Positions 1 to 6,646 are shown, counted from the first letter of the stretch. The stretch is 6,646 bases of DNA from DATJFH01 sp035495815 (GCA_035495815.1 DATJFH010000169.1:1-6646); one strand, 5' to 3'. A program made the numbers and translations. Notes: a model not told the origin generated them from the sequence alone.

Positions 1-1449
1 CAGGACGACTTCAAAGTCCGTCCCAATCTGACCTTGAATCTGGGGTTGCGCTGGGAGTACACGCAGCCGGTGTATGAAGTGAAGGACCGGCAGGTCAACG
101 TGGACTTGCAGACCGGGCAGGCGCGGTTCGCCGGTCAGAACGGAAACAGCCGGGCTCTCTACGACCCCTACTACAAGCAATTCATGCCGCGGGTCGGGTT
201 TGCCTGGACTCCGGGCGGGTTCAACGACAAGCTTGTCGTCCGCGCCGGATACGGGATCACCAGCTTCATGGAGGGCACGGGCGCCAACCTGCGCCTGCCG
301 CTGAATCCGCCGTTCTTCTTCGAATCGGCGGTAACCTACGACGTGCGGTCGCCTGGCGATATCGCGCTGGGCTTCACGGACGTGCTGCCGCAGACACAAC
401 TGGCCGGCCAGGTGCGGGCCTGGAATCCGGATCTGCGTCCGGCGTTCATCCAGCAGTGGAATTTCAGCGTGGAGTATCTGCTGGCTCCGAGCTTCTCGAT
501 CAACGCGGGATACGTCGGGCAGAAGGGGACCCACCTGGTGGATCCGCGCGAATACAACCAGCCGCTGCCGGGCGCCGGTCCGGTGAGCGCGTGGCTTCCG
601 CTGCAGCAGCGCCGTCCGCTGTTCGGCGTCGCGCCGCTGATCACCAATATCAGCGGGACCGATTCGAGCGCCATCATGAACTACGAATCGTTCCAGTTGA
701 GCAGCCGCAAGCGGCTCAGCGGCGGGCTGGAGTTTCTGGCCTCCTACACTCTCAGCAAGACGCTCACGGACAATCTCGGGTATTACGGCTCGAGCGGCGT
801 GAGCAGCGAAGGAGCTTACTGGCAGAACGCCTACGACCGTCACGGCGATTACGGGCGGGCTTTCTTCGATGCGCTGCATAACGTCAGCGTGGGAGGCACG
901 TGGTCGCTGCCGTTCGGAACCAGCCGGCGCTACGGCTCGAGCTGGAACCGGCCGGCGGACCTGGTGTTGGGCGGCTGGAATCTGAATTTCATCACCAGCA
1001 TGCACTCGGGGTTCCCGGTGACGATTCAGTCGGTCAACGTGAGCAATCAGCTCGTGCGCGGGTCGAGCCGGGCGAACCGGTATGGTCCGCTAACCTATCA
1101 CAATCAGAACATCGATCACTGGTTCGGCGATAATAACGCGCTGTGCCAGAATCCGGGCGAAAGCAACGGCTGCGCTTACGGCGTGCCGGCGCCCGGTACG
1201 TTCGGCACTTCGGCCAAAGGGACCGAAAGCGCGCCGGCGTTCTACAATCTCGACCTGGGGCTGGGGAAGGAGTTCCACCTCACGGAGCGGAAGTATTTCG
1301 ATTTCCGGGCGGATTTCTTCAACGTGCTGAACCACACGAACTTCGCCGCGCCCGCGCGGGTCATATCGAATCCGGCGAGCTTCGGCACCATCACGACGCA
1401 GGTAGGAACACCCAGGAATATTCAACTCGGTTTGAAGTTCTACTTCTGA
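1..1449 (+). CDS. TonB-dependent receptor, Oar-like, C-terminal part (5' truncated by window)
   Basis: This is the C-terminal half of an outer-membrane beta-barrel receptor for TonB-dependent uptake of large or scarce nutrients; the ligand cannot be told. The reading frame is open from base 1 (QDDFKVRPNLTLNLGLRWEY), so the true start lies upstream and the in-frame TTG at 34 is not a start. About 482 residues are visible, against roughly 1000-1200 for complete acidobacterial members, which usually carry an N-terminal carboxypeptidase-regulatory-like domain and a plug, both outside this window. Visible hallmarks are alternating amphipathic barrel strands, the family segments RAGYGI, SINAGYVGQKGTHLV, SYTLSKTLTD, DALHNVSVGGTWSLPFG, LGGWNLNFI and FRADFFNVLNHTNF, and a C-terminal strand GLKFYF ending in Phe, the signal for insertion by the BAM complex. 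Two Cys codons at 1144 and 1171 (C-X8-C) lie in a Gly/Pro/Asn-rich stretch that is probably an extracellular loop. Codon use and GC match the neighbours. It is separated from the efflux operon by its own intergenic gap and is probably a different transcription unit. Confidence 0.93.
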   Translation, partial: QDDFKVRPNLTLNLGLRWEYTQPVYEVKDRQVNVDLQTGQARFAGQNGNSRALYDPYYKQFMPRVGFAWTPGGFNDKLVVRAGYGITSFMEGTGANLRLPLNPPFFFESAVTYDVRSPGDIALGFTDVLPQTQLAGQVRAWNPDLRPAFIQQWNFSVEYLLAPSFSINAGYVGQKGTHLVDPREYNQPLPGAGPVSAWLPLQQRRPLFGVAPLITNISGTDSSAIMNYESFQLSSRKRLSGGLEFLASYTLSKTLTDNLGYYGSSGVSSEGAYWQNAYDRHGDYGRAFFDALHNVSVGGTWSLPFGTSRRYGSSWNRPADLVLGGWNLNFITSMHSGFPVTIQSVNVSNQLVRGSSRANRYGPLTYHNQNIDHWFGDNNALCQNPGESNGCAYGVPAPGTFGTSAKGTESAPAFYNLDLGLGKEFHLTERKYFDFRADFFNVLNHTNFAAPARVISNPASFGTITTQVGTPRNIQLGLKFYF

Positions 1450-1537
1450 TCATTCACCGCGGTAAGCTTTTTACAGCCTGTGGGGCAGTCTTTATTAGGT
1501 TGCCTCACCGGCCTGCCGCGGGGTGCGCCAATCTACG

Positions 1538-1549
1538 GCCGGCGCCGGC
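1538..1549. repeat. GC-rich perfect inverted repeat upstream of the padR promoter
   Basis: GCCGGCGCCGGC is a perfect 12-bp palindrome ending 7 bases before the -35 box. As RNA it could form only a short hairpin with no real loop, and it is followed by GGGCTGTTTGA rather than a clean U-run, so it is a poor intrinsic terminator. It could be a protein-binding site, or a chance product of high GC content. Function is not established. Confidence 0.3.
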
Positions 1550-1556
1550 GGGCTGT

Positions 1557-1586
1557 TTGACAATCGCAGACTTTATTTTGTACTAT
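1557..1586 (+). promoter_or_regulatory. Sigma70-type promoter for the padR-efflux operon
   Basis: A perfect -35 box TTGACA (1557-1562) is followed after 18 bases by TACTAT (1581-1586), a 4-of-6 match to TATAAT. The spacer and -10 area form a distinct AT-rich island (CTTTATTTTGTACTAT) inside very GC-rich DNA, which supports a real promoter. Transcription would start near 1592-1594, giving a leader of only about 17 bases before the padR ATG at 1610. No comparable promoter was seen in front of the three downstream genes, whose junctions are too tight to hold one. Confidence 0.68.
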
Positions 1587-1591
1587 CGGAA

Positions 1592-1605
1592 CTTCGATAT
1601 CGAAG
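1592..1605. promoter_or_regulatory. Candidate PadR operator, perfect palindrome at the predicted +1
   Basis: CTTCGATATCGAAG is a perfect 14-bp palindrome. It extends to a 20-bp imperfect one (1589-1608) in which only the pair 1591/1606 fails. It begins 5 bases after the -10 box and covers the predicted transcription start and leader, where a bound dimer would block RNA polymerase. PadR proteins bind as dimers to palindromes and often repress their own promoters, so self-repression is the natural inference. The element TATCG in the right half (1598-1602) also occurs at 1584-1588, overlapping the -10 box. The sequence does not closely match the ATGT-N8-ACAT site known for the original PadR, so the assignment is by position and symmetry only. 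Confidence 0.55.
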
Positions 1606-1609
1606 CTCG

Positions 1610-1939
1610 ATGGTCAAATTCGCCAGCCACGATCCGCCAGACCGGGATCTCTACTCCGGGTTGATCCGGCTGCACATCCTGCACCATGCCGCCGAAGAGC
1701 CGATCTTCGGGCTCGGAATGGCGGATGAGTTGGCGCGGCACGGCTACAGGCTCAGCCTCGGGACACTGTACCCGCTGCTGCACGGGCTGGAGCGCAGGGG
1801 ATACCTGAAATCGAGCGAGCAGCGGCATGGAAAGACCAAGCGCCGGGTTTATCGCGCCACGCCGGCGGGACGCAAGGCTCTGGCCGCGGCCAAAAGCAAG
1901 GTGCGCGAGCTTTTCGGAGAGCTCATTGAAGGAACGTGA
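1610..1939 (+). CDS. PadR-family transcriptional regulator (small, single domain)
   Basis: A 109-residue cytoplasmic DNA-binding protein, the size of the short PadR subfamily that has a winged helix plus one C-terminal dimerisation helix. Helix-turn-helix segments run over about residues 14-45 (LYSGLIRLHILHHA, then FGLGMADELARHG). The recognition-helix signature is LSLGTLYPLLHGLERRGYL (48-66) and the beta-wing is KRRVYRATPAGRKAL (77-91), all close to the family pattern. The ATG at 1610 was chosen because translation from it begins just before the conserved domain and because the promoter at 1557-1586 lies downstream of the longer in-frame GTG at 1523. The Shine-Dalgarno is weak (GAAG at 1602-1605) and sits inside the candidate operator. 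The last codons overlap the next gene by 4 bases, so the regulator is made from the same transcript as the pump it probably controls. PadR proteins usually act as repressors released by a small ligand, here perhaps a pump substrate (inference). Confidence 0.93.
   Translation: MVKFASHDPPDRDLYSGLIRLHILHHAAEEPIFGLGMADELARHGYRLSLGTLYPLLHGLERRGYLKSSEQRHGKTKRRVYRATPAGRKALAAAKSKVRELFGELIEGT
1929..1933 (+). promoter_or_regulatory. Shine-Dalgarno-like AAGGA inside the padR 3' end
   Basis: AAGGA lies only 2 bases before the GTG at 1936 and 26 bases before the alternative in-frame ATG at 1960. Neither spacing is ideal. Its presence next to the padR stop favours ribosomes that finish padR restarting at once on the channel gene, through the overlapping GTGA. 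Confidence 0.4.
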
Positions 1940-3333
1940 AATCGAGTCGAATCATACCGATGGTTAAAACCGCCTGCGCAGTCCTCCTTCTCGAATTTGC
2001 CGCCGCTCTTCCTTCACTGGCGCAAATCACTCTCGAACAGGCCGTGAACGACGCGGCTTCCAGGTACCCGGCCGTCCAGGTGTCCCAGGAGCGGGTATCG
2101 GCCGCGGCGGCCGGCATCAACCTGGCCCGCGCCGGCTACCTGCCCCATGCCGATTTCCTCGGCCAGATCAACCGGGCCACGCACAACAACGTATTCGGCC
2201 TGATGCTGCCTCAGCCGCTGCCGGTCATTTCTTCGATCTCGGGCCCCGTGCTGCGCACCAATTCGCTCGACAGCGTCTGGGGGACGGCCGTGGGCGGGCT
2301 GGTCTCCTGGGAGCCTTTCGACTTCGGTTTGCGCCGCGCGAACATCGAGGTAGCCGAAAGCGGCCGGCGCCGCGCTCAGACCGAAGTCGGGGTGACCAGG
2401 CTGCAGGTGGCCGCGGCCACCGCCGACACCTTCCTGACCATTCTGGCCGCGCAGCAGACCGTAGTGGCCGCGAAAGCCGGAGTCGAGCGCGCGCGGGTGC
2501 TCGACCAGGTCGTGCAGACGCTGGTCAAGAACGAGCTGCGGCCGGGAGCCGAGGCGTCGAGGACGCGGGCGGAGCTGGCGCTGGCCGAAACGCAGGTGAT
2601 TCGCGCCGAGCAGTCCGTGGAGGAGGCGCGAGCCGCGCTGGCGCAGCTGCTGGGCGTCCCGCCGGCGCAGGTCTCGGTGCAATCCGGCAACCTGCTGCAG
2701 ACGCCGCCGGAAACCGGAGCCGCGCCCGCGGGCGTCGAAACGCATCCGCTGGCGGTGGCGCAGACCGCGGCCATCGACGAAGTCAAGGCGCGGGAGAAAG
2801 CGCTCGACCGCTCGCTCTATCCGCGCTTCACTTTGGAAGGGACGCTTTACGCGCGTGGAACAGGAGTGCAGCCGGACGGCTCGACGGGCAATGCCGCTTC
2901 CGGCCTGGGACCCAATACTCAGAATTGGGGCCTGGGCATGAGCGTCACCTTTCCGCTTTTCGAGCGCTACTCCATCCGCGTGCGGAAGGAAATCGAGCAG
3001 GCCAACGAGCGGACCGAGAGCGCCCGGTACCAGCAGATCAGGCGGGAGATCGAAGGACGTATCGAGAAAGCGAAGGCGACCCTGGCCGGCGCCCGGCGGG
3101 TGGCCGACAACACACCGGTGCTGCTCGCTTCCGCCCGAACCGGCGAGCAGCAGGCCGCCGCGCGGTACAAAGCGGGTCTGGGCACGATCGTCGAAGTAGC
3201 CGAAGCGCAACGCCTCCTCTCGCAGGCGGAGATCGACGACGCGCTGGCGCGGCTGGGAATCTGGCGGGCCATGCTGGCCCTGGCGGCGGCGCAGGGCGAC
3301 CTCACCGGCTATCTGCAGACCGCGGGGAAATAA
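1936..3333 (+). CDS. TolC-family outer-membrane efflux channel
   Basis: A 465-residue outer-membrane factor, the exit duct of a tripartite efflux pump. A Sec signal peptide covers about residues 1-29 and should be cut after SLA, leaving a mature start QITLEQAV; there is no Cys there, so it is not a lipoprotein of the NodT type. Two outer-membrane-efflux repeats follow, roughly residues 31-245 and 275-460, each made of long Ala/Glu/Arg-rich coiled-coil helices with a beta segment. WGTAVGGLVSWEPFDFGLRR and NWGLGMSVTFPLFERYS (from residue 330) mark the barrel strands leading into the helices. YKAGLGTIVEVAEAQRLL (from residue 411) is the classic second-repeat helix pattern. The start is uncertain: GTG at 1936 overlaps the padR stop, while ATG at 1960 gives a tidier signal peptide (MVKTACAVLLLEF). 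A Glu at residue 20 inside the signal's hydrophobic core is slightly unusual. Four bases separate its stop from the pump gene, its evident partner. Confidence 0.93.
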   Translation: MKSSRIIPMVKTACAVLLLEFAAALPSLAQITLEQAVNDAASRYPAVQVSQERVSAAAAGINLARAGYLPHADFLGQINRATHNNVFGLMLPQPLPVISSISGPVLRTNSLDSVWGTAVGGLVSWEPFDFGLRRANIEVAESGRRRAQTEVGVTRLQVAAATADTFLTILAAQQTVVAAKAGVERARVLDQVVQTLVKNELRPGAEASRTRAELALAETQVIRAEQSVEEARAALAQLLGVPPAQVSVQSGNLLQTPPETGAAPAGVETHPLAVAQTAAIDEVKAREKALDRSLYPRFTLEGTLYARGTGVQPDGSTGNAASGLGPNTQNWGLGMSVTFPLFERYSIRVRKEIEQANERTESARYQQIRREIEGRIEKAKATLAGARRVADNTPVLLASARTGEQQAAARYKAGLGTIVEVAEAQRLLSQAEIDDALARLGIWRAMLALAAAQGDLTGYLQTAGK

Positions 3334-3337
3334 ATCC

Positions 3338-6300
3338 ATGAAACTGGTCATACTCGCGCTGCGCAGGCCCATCACCATCCTGGTGGCCGTGATTGCGGTC
3401 GCGCTCTGTTCCTGGCTCGCCATGAGCCGCATGAAGGTGGACATCTTCCCCAACCTCGGCGCTCCGGCGATCTACGTCGCGCAGCCTTACAGCGGGATGG
3501 ACCCACAGCAGATGGAGGGCTTCCTCAGCTACTACTTCGAGTATCACTTCCTCTACATCACCGGGATCGAGCACGTGGAGTCGAAGAATATTCAGGGCGC
3601 CGCGCTGATGAAGCTCGTCTTCCATCCCGGCACGGACATGAGCGAAGCCGCGGCGCAGGTAGTGGGCTACGTCAATCGAGCCCGCGCGTTCATGCCGCCG
3701 GGAGTGGTTCCGCCGTTCATCGTGCGCTACGACGCCGGGTCGGTTCCGGTGGGACAGCTCGTTTTTTCGAGCCCGATCCGGACGCCATCGGAGATGCAGA
3801 CGATGGCGCTGAACGACGTCCGCCCCCTGTTCGCCACGCTGCCCGGCGTCTCCGCGCCGCCGCCCTTCGGCGGCAACCAGCGCACCATCGTCGTGCGGCT
3901 TGACCCGGAGAGGCTGGCGGCGTATCGCGTCTCGCCGGAGGAGGCCATCGCCGCGGTGAACCGCGGGAGCGTGGTGATGCCTTCCGGCAACCTGAGGACG
4001 GACAACCTCATTCGCATCGCATCCACCAATACGGTGCTCGGCGCGAACCTGCAGGAGCTGGGCTCGACGCCCATCCGCGCCGGATCGGGTCCCTCCGTCT
4101 ACCTCCGCGATATCGGCGTGGTGGAAAACGGCGCCGACATCGTCACCGGCTATGCGCAGGTCAACGGACGCCGCACGGTCTACATCCAGGTGACCAAACG
4201 CTCCGACGCGTCGACGCTGGATGTAATCAACCGGGTGAAGGCGGCGCTGCCCTCTTTCAAAAAGGTGGTTCCCGATGACGTCGATATCCGGTTGGAATTC
4301 GACCAGTCGAGATATGTGTCGAGCGCCATCCGCAGCCTCGTCCACGAAGGCCTGCTGGGCGCCGTTCTGACCGGACTCATGGTGCTGCTGTTCCTGCGGG
4401 ACTGGCGCTCTTCGCTCATCGTGATGATCACCATCCCGTTCGCCCTGCTTTCCGCGCTGATCTGGCTGTGGGCGTCGGGGCAGACCCTCAACATCATGAC
4501 GCTGGGCGGACTCGCCCTGGCGGTGGGCGTGCTGGTGGACGAGGCCACGGTCGAGATCGAGAACATCCACACTCACATGGCCGGCGGCCTCTCCCGCTCG
4601 CGCGCCATCCTCGACGCCTGCCGGAAAACCGCGCTGCCGCGGTTGCTCTCCATGCTCTGCGTGCTCGCCGTGTTCGTGCCGGCGTACTTCATGGTGGGCG
4701 TGGGGAGGCAGTTGTTCATCCCGCTTTCCCTGGCGGTGGGCTTCGCCATGGTCTCTTCTTATGTCCTCTCCAGCACGCTGGTCCCGGTCCTCTCCGGCTG
4801 GATGATGCGGCACGGCGACAAGGAGGATCCGGAAGGCGGGCTGCGGGGCGTCTACGCTTCCCTGCTGCGGGGACTGATGCCGGCGCGCTGGGCGGTTTTC
4901 GGATTTTACCTGCTGGGCGCCGGAATCCTGCTGGGCACGCTCGGGCCGCGCCTGGCCACCGAAATCTTCCCCACGGTGGACGCAGGGCAGTTCCAGCTCC
5001 GCATGCGCGCGCCCACCGGCACCCGCGTGGAGCGCACGGAGACGCTGGAGCTCAAGGCGCTGGACGTCATTCGGGAAACGGTAGGCCCCGACAACGTGCG
5101 GATCAGCTCGGCCTTCATCGGCGTGCAGCCTGCCAGCTATCCGGTCAATACCATCTACCTGTTCACCAGCGGACCTCAGGAAGCGGTGATGCTGGTTGCG
5201 CTCAAGCCGTCGGCGGCGTTGCAGGGCGAGCCGCTCAAGGAAAAGCTGCGGCGGAACCTGGCCGAGGCGCTGCCGGAGTGTGCGTTCTCCTTCGAAGCCG
5301 GCGACATCGTCAACCAGGTGATGAGCTTCGGCTCGCCGACGCCGATCGAAGTCGCCCTGCAGGGACCCAACATGGCGGTCAGCGCGGCGTTTGCCGAAAA
5401 AGTGCGCAAGGAGCTGGCCAAGGTTCCCTCACTGCGCGACCTGCAGTATGGCCAGCCGCTCGACTATCCGACCGTGCAGGTGAACGTCGACCGGGAACGG
5501 GCCGGGCAGTTCGGCCTCAGCATGGCGAGCATCGCCAAATCGCTCACTGCGGCTACATCGTCCAGCCGTTTCGTCGAGCCGAATTACTGGCGCGATCCGG
5601 CCACCGGCAACGCCTTCCAGATCCAGGTGGAGATCCCGCAGAACAAGATGGCCTCCATGGCCGACCTGCAGAACCTGCCGCTGATGACGGACGGACAGCC
5701 GCGGCCCCTTCTCTCCGACGTAGCCGAAGTGAAATTCGGAACGACCATGGGCGAGGTGGACCGCTACAACATGCAGCGGGTGGTCAGCCTGACGGCGAAT
5801 CTCCACGGCAGGATTCTGAGCGAGGCCGCGTCCGAAGTTCGCGCCGCCATCCAGCGCGCGGGAGCGCCGCCCAAGGGCGTCTCGGTGGCGATCCGGGGCC
5901 AGATTCCGCCGCTCGAAGAAACCATCGGCGGACTGCAGACCGGGCTGCTGCTCTCGGTGGGAGTCATGTTCCTGCTGCTGGCGGCCAATTTCCAGTCGGT
6001 GGGTCTGGCGCTGGCGGTGCTCTCCACCGTTCCGGCGGCCCTGTGCGGTGTGATCGTCATGCTTCGGGTGACCGGAACGACGCTCAACGTCCAATCGTTC
6101 ATGGGCGCTATCATGGCCATCGGAGTGGCGGTGGCGAACTCGATTCTCCTGGTCACTTTCGCCGAGTTGAGCCGGCTCGAAGGGCGTCCGGCGATGGAAG
6201 CGGCAGTGGCCGGCGCGCGCGGGCGGTTGAGGGCGATTCTCATGACCGCCATGGCGATGATCGCCGGCATGGTCCCGCTGGCGCTCGCTATCGGCGAAGG

Positions 6301-6475
6301 CGCCGAGCAAACCGCGCCGCTCGGCCGGGCCGTGATCGGCGGGCTGTTGGGCGCAACCGTCGCCACGCTGATCGTGCTGCCGTCGGCTTACGCTATTTTT
6401 CAGAGGCGTTCGCAAGCCTCTTCGCCGTCCCTCGATCCCGACGATCCCACAAGTCGATATTATGAACCCGCATAG
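3338..6475 (+). CDS. RND-family efflux pump, inner-membrane permease (HAE-like)
   Basis: A proton-driven inner-membrane transporter of 1045 residues, full length for the AcrB/RND family. TM1 covers about residues 11-29 and is followed by a large periplasmic porter loop (35-335). TM2-TM6 lie at about 338-485, TM7 at 518-538, then a second porter loop to about 865 and TM8-TM12 at about 866-1020. The ATG at 3338 has GGGGAAA upstream (3324-3330) with good spacing and gives the usual N-terminus with a Leu/Arg-rich amphipathic helix before TM1. By hand alignment to AcrB, the relay residues are D401 and E402 (D407/D408 in AcrB), R963 (R971) and T970 (T978), but the TM10 lysine K940 is replaced by A933 in GVAVANSILLV. 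An extra E406 lies in TM4. The first porter loop carries SAPPPFGGNQR (172-182). I see no evidence for the methionine relay or TM10 Glu of CusA, so drug, lipid or other organic export is likelier than metal export. The substrate is unknown. Confidence 0.95.
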   Translation: MKLVILALRRPITILVAVIAVALCSWLAMSRMKVDIFPNLGAPAIYVAQPYSGMDPQQMEGFLSYYFEYHFLYITGIEHVESKNIQGAALMKLVFHPGTDMSEAAAQVVGYVNRARAFMPPGVVPPFIVRYDAGSVPVGQLVFSSPIRTPSEMQTMALNDVRPLFATLPGVSAPPPFGGNQRTIVVRLDPERLAAYRVSPEEAIAAVNRGSVVMPSGNLRTDNLIRIASTNTVLGANLQELGSTPIRAGSGPSVYLRDIGVVENGADIVTGYAQVNGRRTVYIQVTKRSDASTLDVINRVKAALPSFKKVVPDDVDIRLEFDQSRYVSSAIRSLVHEGLLGAVLTGLMVLLFLRDWRSSLIVMITIPFALLSALIWLWASGQTLNIMTLGGLALAVGVLVDEATVEIENIHTHMAGGLSRSRAILDACRKTALPRLLSMLCVLAVFVPAYFMVGVGRQLFIPLSLAVGFAMVSSYVLSSTLVPVLSGWMMRHGDKEDPEGGLRGVYASLLRGLMPARWAVFGFYLLGAGILLGTLGPRLATEIFPTVDAGQFQLRMRAPTGTRVERTETLELKALDVIRETVGPDNVRISSAFIGVQPASYPVNTIYLFTSGPQEAVMLVALKPSAALQGEPLKEKLRRNLAEALPECAFSFEAGDIVNQVMSFGSPTPIEVALQGPNMAVSAAFAEKVRKELAKVPSLRDLQYGQPLDYPTVQVNVDRERAGQFGLSMASIAKSLTAATSSSRFVEPNYWRDPATGNAFQIQVEIPQNKMASMADLQNLPLMTDGQPRPLLSDVAEVKFGTTMGEVDRYNMQRVVSLTANLHGRILSEAASEVRAAIQRAGAPPKGVSVAIRGQIPPLEETIGGLQTGLLLSVGVMFLLLAANFQSVGLALAVLSTVPAALCGVIVMLRVTGTTLNVQSFMGAIMAIGVAVANSILLVTFAELSRLEGRPAMEAAVAGARGRLRAILMTAMAMIAGMVPLALAIGEGAEQTAPLGRAVIGGLLGATVATLIVLPSAYAIFQRRSQASSPSLDPDDPTSRYYEPA

Positions 6476-6646
6476 AAATTTACGGTGTGGAATTCCGGCG
6501 CGAGACGCCTCTCCTTGCCGGGCCGCCCTGGCGGCGATCTTCGCGCTTGGCCTGCTGCCCGCCGCCCAAGCCGCGGACCTGGTGAAGGTAATCTCCAGGA
6601 CCACCGAGCGGACGATACAGCTTCCAGGCGAATTTCAGCCCTACCA
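6462..6646 (+). CDS. RND periplasmic adaptor (membrane fusion protein), N-terminal part, 3' truncated by window
   Basis: Only the first 61 codons lie in the window. The ATG at 6462 overlaps the end of the pump gene by 14 bases in another frame and is the only ATG or GTG start in this frame. The upstream bases show no good Shine-Dalgarno, so coupling to pump translation is likely. A signal peptide with a long basic n-region and a hydrophobic core (AALAAIFALGLLPAA, residues 21-35) should be cut after AQA at residue 37. The mature start continues into RTTERTIQLPGEFQPY, the typical first beta strand of HlyD/AcrA-type adaptors, which link pump and channel across the periplasm. There is no lipobox: the two Cys (9 and 19) precede the hydrophobic core. 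The call rests on this short motif plus the operon context, since a channel and a pump precede it and only the adaptor is missing. The lipoyl and alpha-hairpin domains would lie beyond base 6646. Confidence 0.82.
   Translation, partial: MNPHRNLRCGIPARDASPCRAALAAIFALGLLPAAQAADLVKVISRTTERTIQLPGEFQPY

Noticed and set aside
1462..1498. Possible terminator after the TonB-dependent receptor
   Set aside because: GTAA/TTAC (1462-1474) and GCC/GGC (1476-1486) give stems of only 3-4 bp, and the following TCTTTATT is not a clean U-run. No convincing intrinsic terminator was found here.
1523..1609. Longer padR starting at the in-frame GTG at 1523
   Set aside because: The extra 29 residues are not part of the PadR domain and the extension spans the promoter and palindrome, so ATG 1610 is the better start.
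2014..3453. Long antisense open frame of 479 codons opposite the TolC-family gene
   Set aside because: Its Arg/Gly/His-rich product resembles no family I know. It mirrors the well-supported TolC frame, as expected in GC-rich DNA where complementary frames lack stops.
3302..4813. Antisense open frame of 503 codons opposite the pump gene
   Set aside because: Low-complexity His/Arg/Glu-rich translation, entirely within the confident RND gene; a shadow frame.
4468..6465. Second + strand open frame of 665 codons within the pump gene
   Set aside because: Translation is Arg/Gly/Ala-rich with no domain signal, while the RND frame over the same bases shows all expected motifs.
3338..6475. Heavy-metal (CusA/CzcA-type) assignment for the pump
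   Set aside because: The aligned TM10 position is Ala rather than the CusA Glu, no methionine relay is evident by eye, and TM4 has an acidic pair rather than the single Asp of CusA.
5429..6604. Antisense open frame of 391 codons across the pump/adaptor junction
   Set aside because: Compositionally biased, no recognisable domain, and opposite two genes with clear family motifs.

Overview
The window looks like a piece of a high-GC Acidobacteriota chromosome, most plausibly the Solibacter/Bryobacter side of the phylum. This rests on an Oar-like TonB-dependent receptor of the kind greatly expanded in that phylum, and on a small stand-alone PadR repressor placed directly in front of an export system, a common acidobacterial arrangement. 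The taxonomic call is inference from gene style, not from a marker gene.

Layout, all on the + strand. Bases 1-1449 are the 3' end of a large TonB-dependent outer-membrane receptor; its plug and N-terminal domain lie upstream of the window. A 160-base intergenic stretch (1450-1609) follows. It holds a GC-rich inverted repeat, a good sigma70-type promoter (TTGACA, 18 bp, TACTAT) and, right at the predicted transcription start, a perfect 14-bp palindrome that is a good candidate operator. Four tightly packed genes come next: a PadR-family regulator (1610-1939), a TolC-type outer-membrane channel (1936-3333), an RND inner-membrane pump of 1045 residues (3338-6475), and the start of a periplasmic adaptor (6462 to the end of the window). 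Junctions are a 4-base overlap, a 4-base gap and a 14-base overlap, so this is almost certainly one operon with translational coupling.

How the genes work together: the channel, pump and adaptor supply all three parts of a tripartite efflux machine spanning both membranes. PadR is the first gene of the transcript and probably represses its own promoter, and so the whole pump, until a ligand is sensed. The substrate cannot be read from the sequence; the pump looks like a drug/hydrophobe exporter (HAE-like) rather than a heavy-metal one.

The most interesting signals are the probable PadR operator overlapping the start site, and the proton-relay region of the pump. There the TM10 lysine of AcrB is replaced by alanine, the TM4 Asp-Asp pair is Asp-Glu, and an extra glutamate lies one turn further along TM4. 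I see no mobile elements, CRISPR arrays, RNA genes or evidence of a wholly new system.
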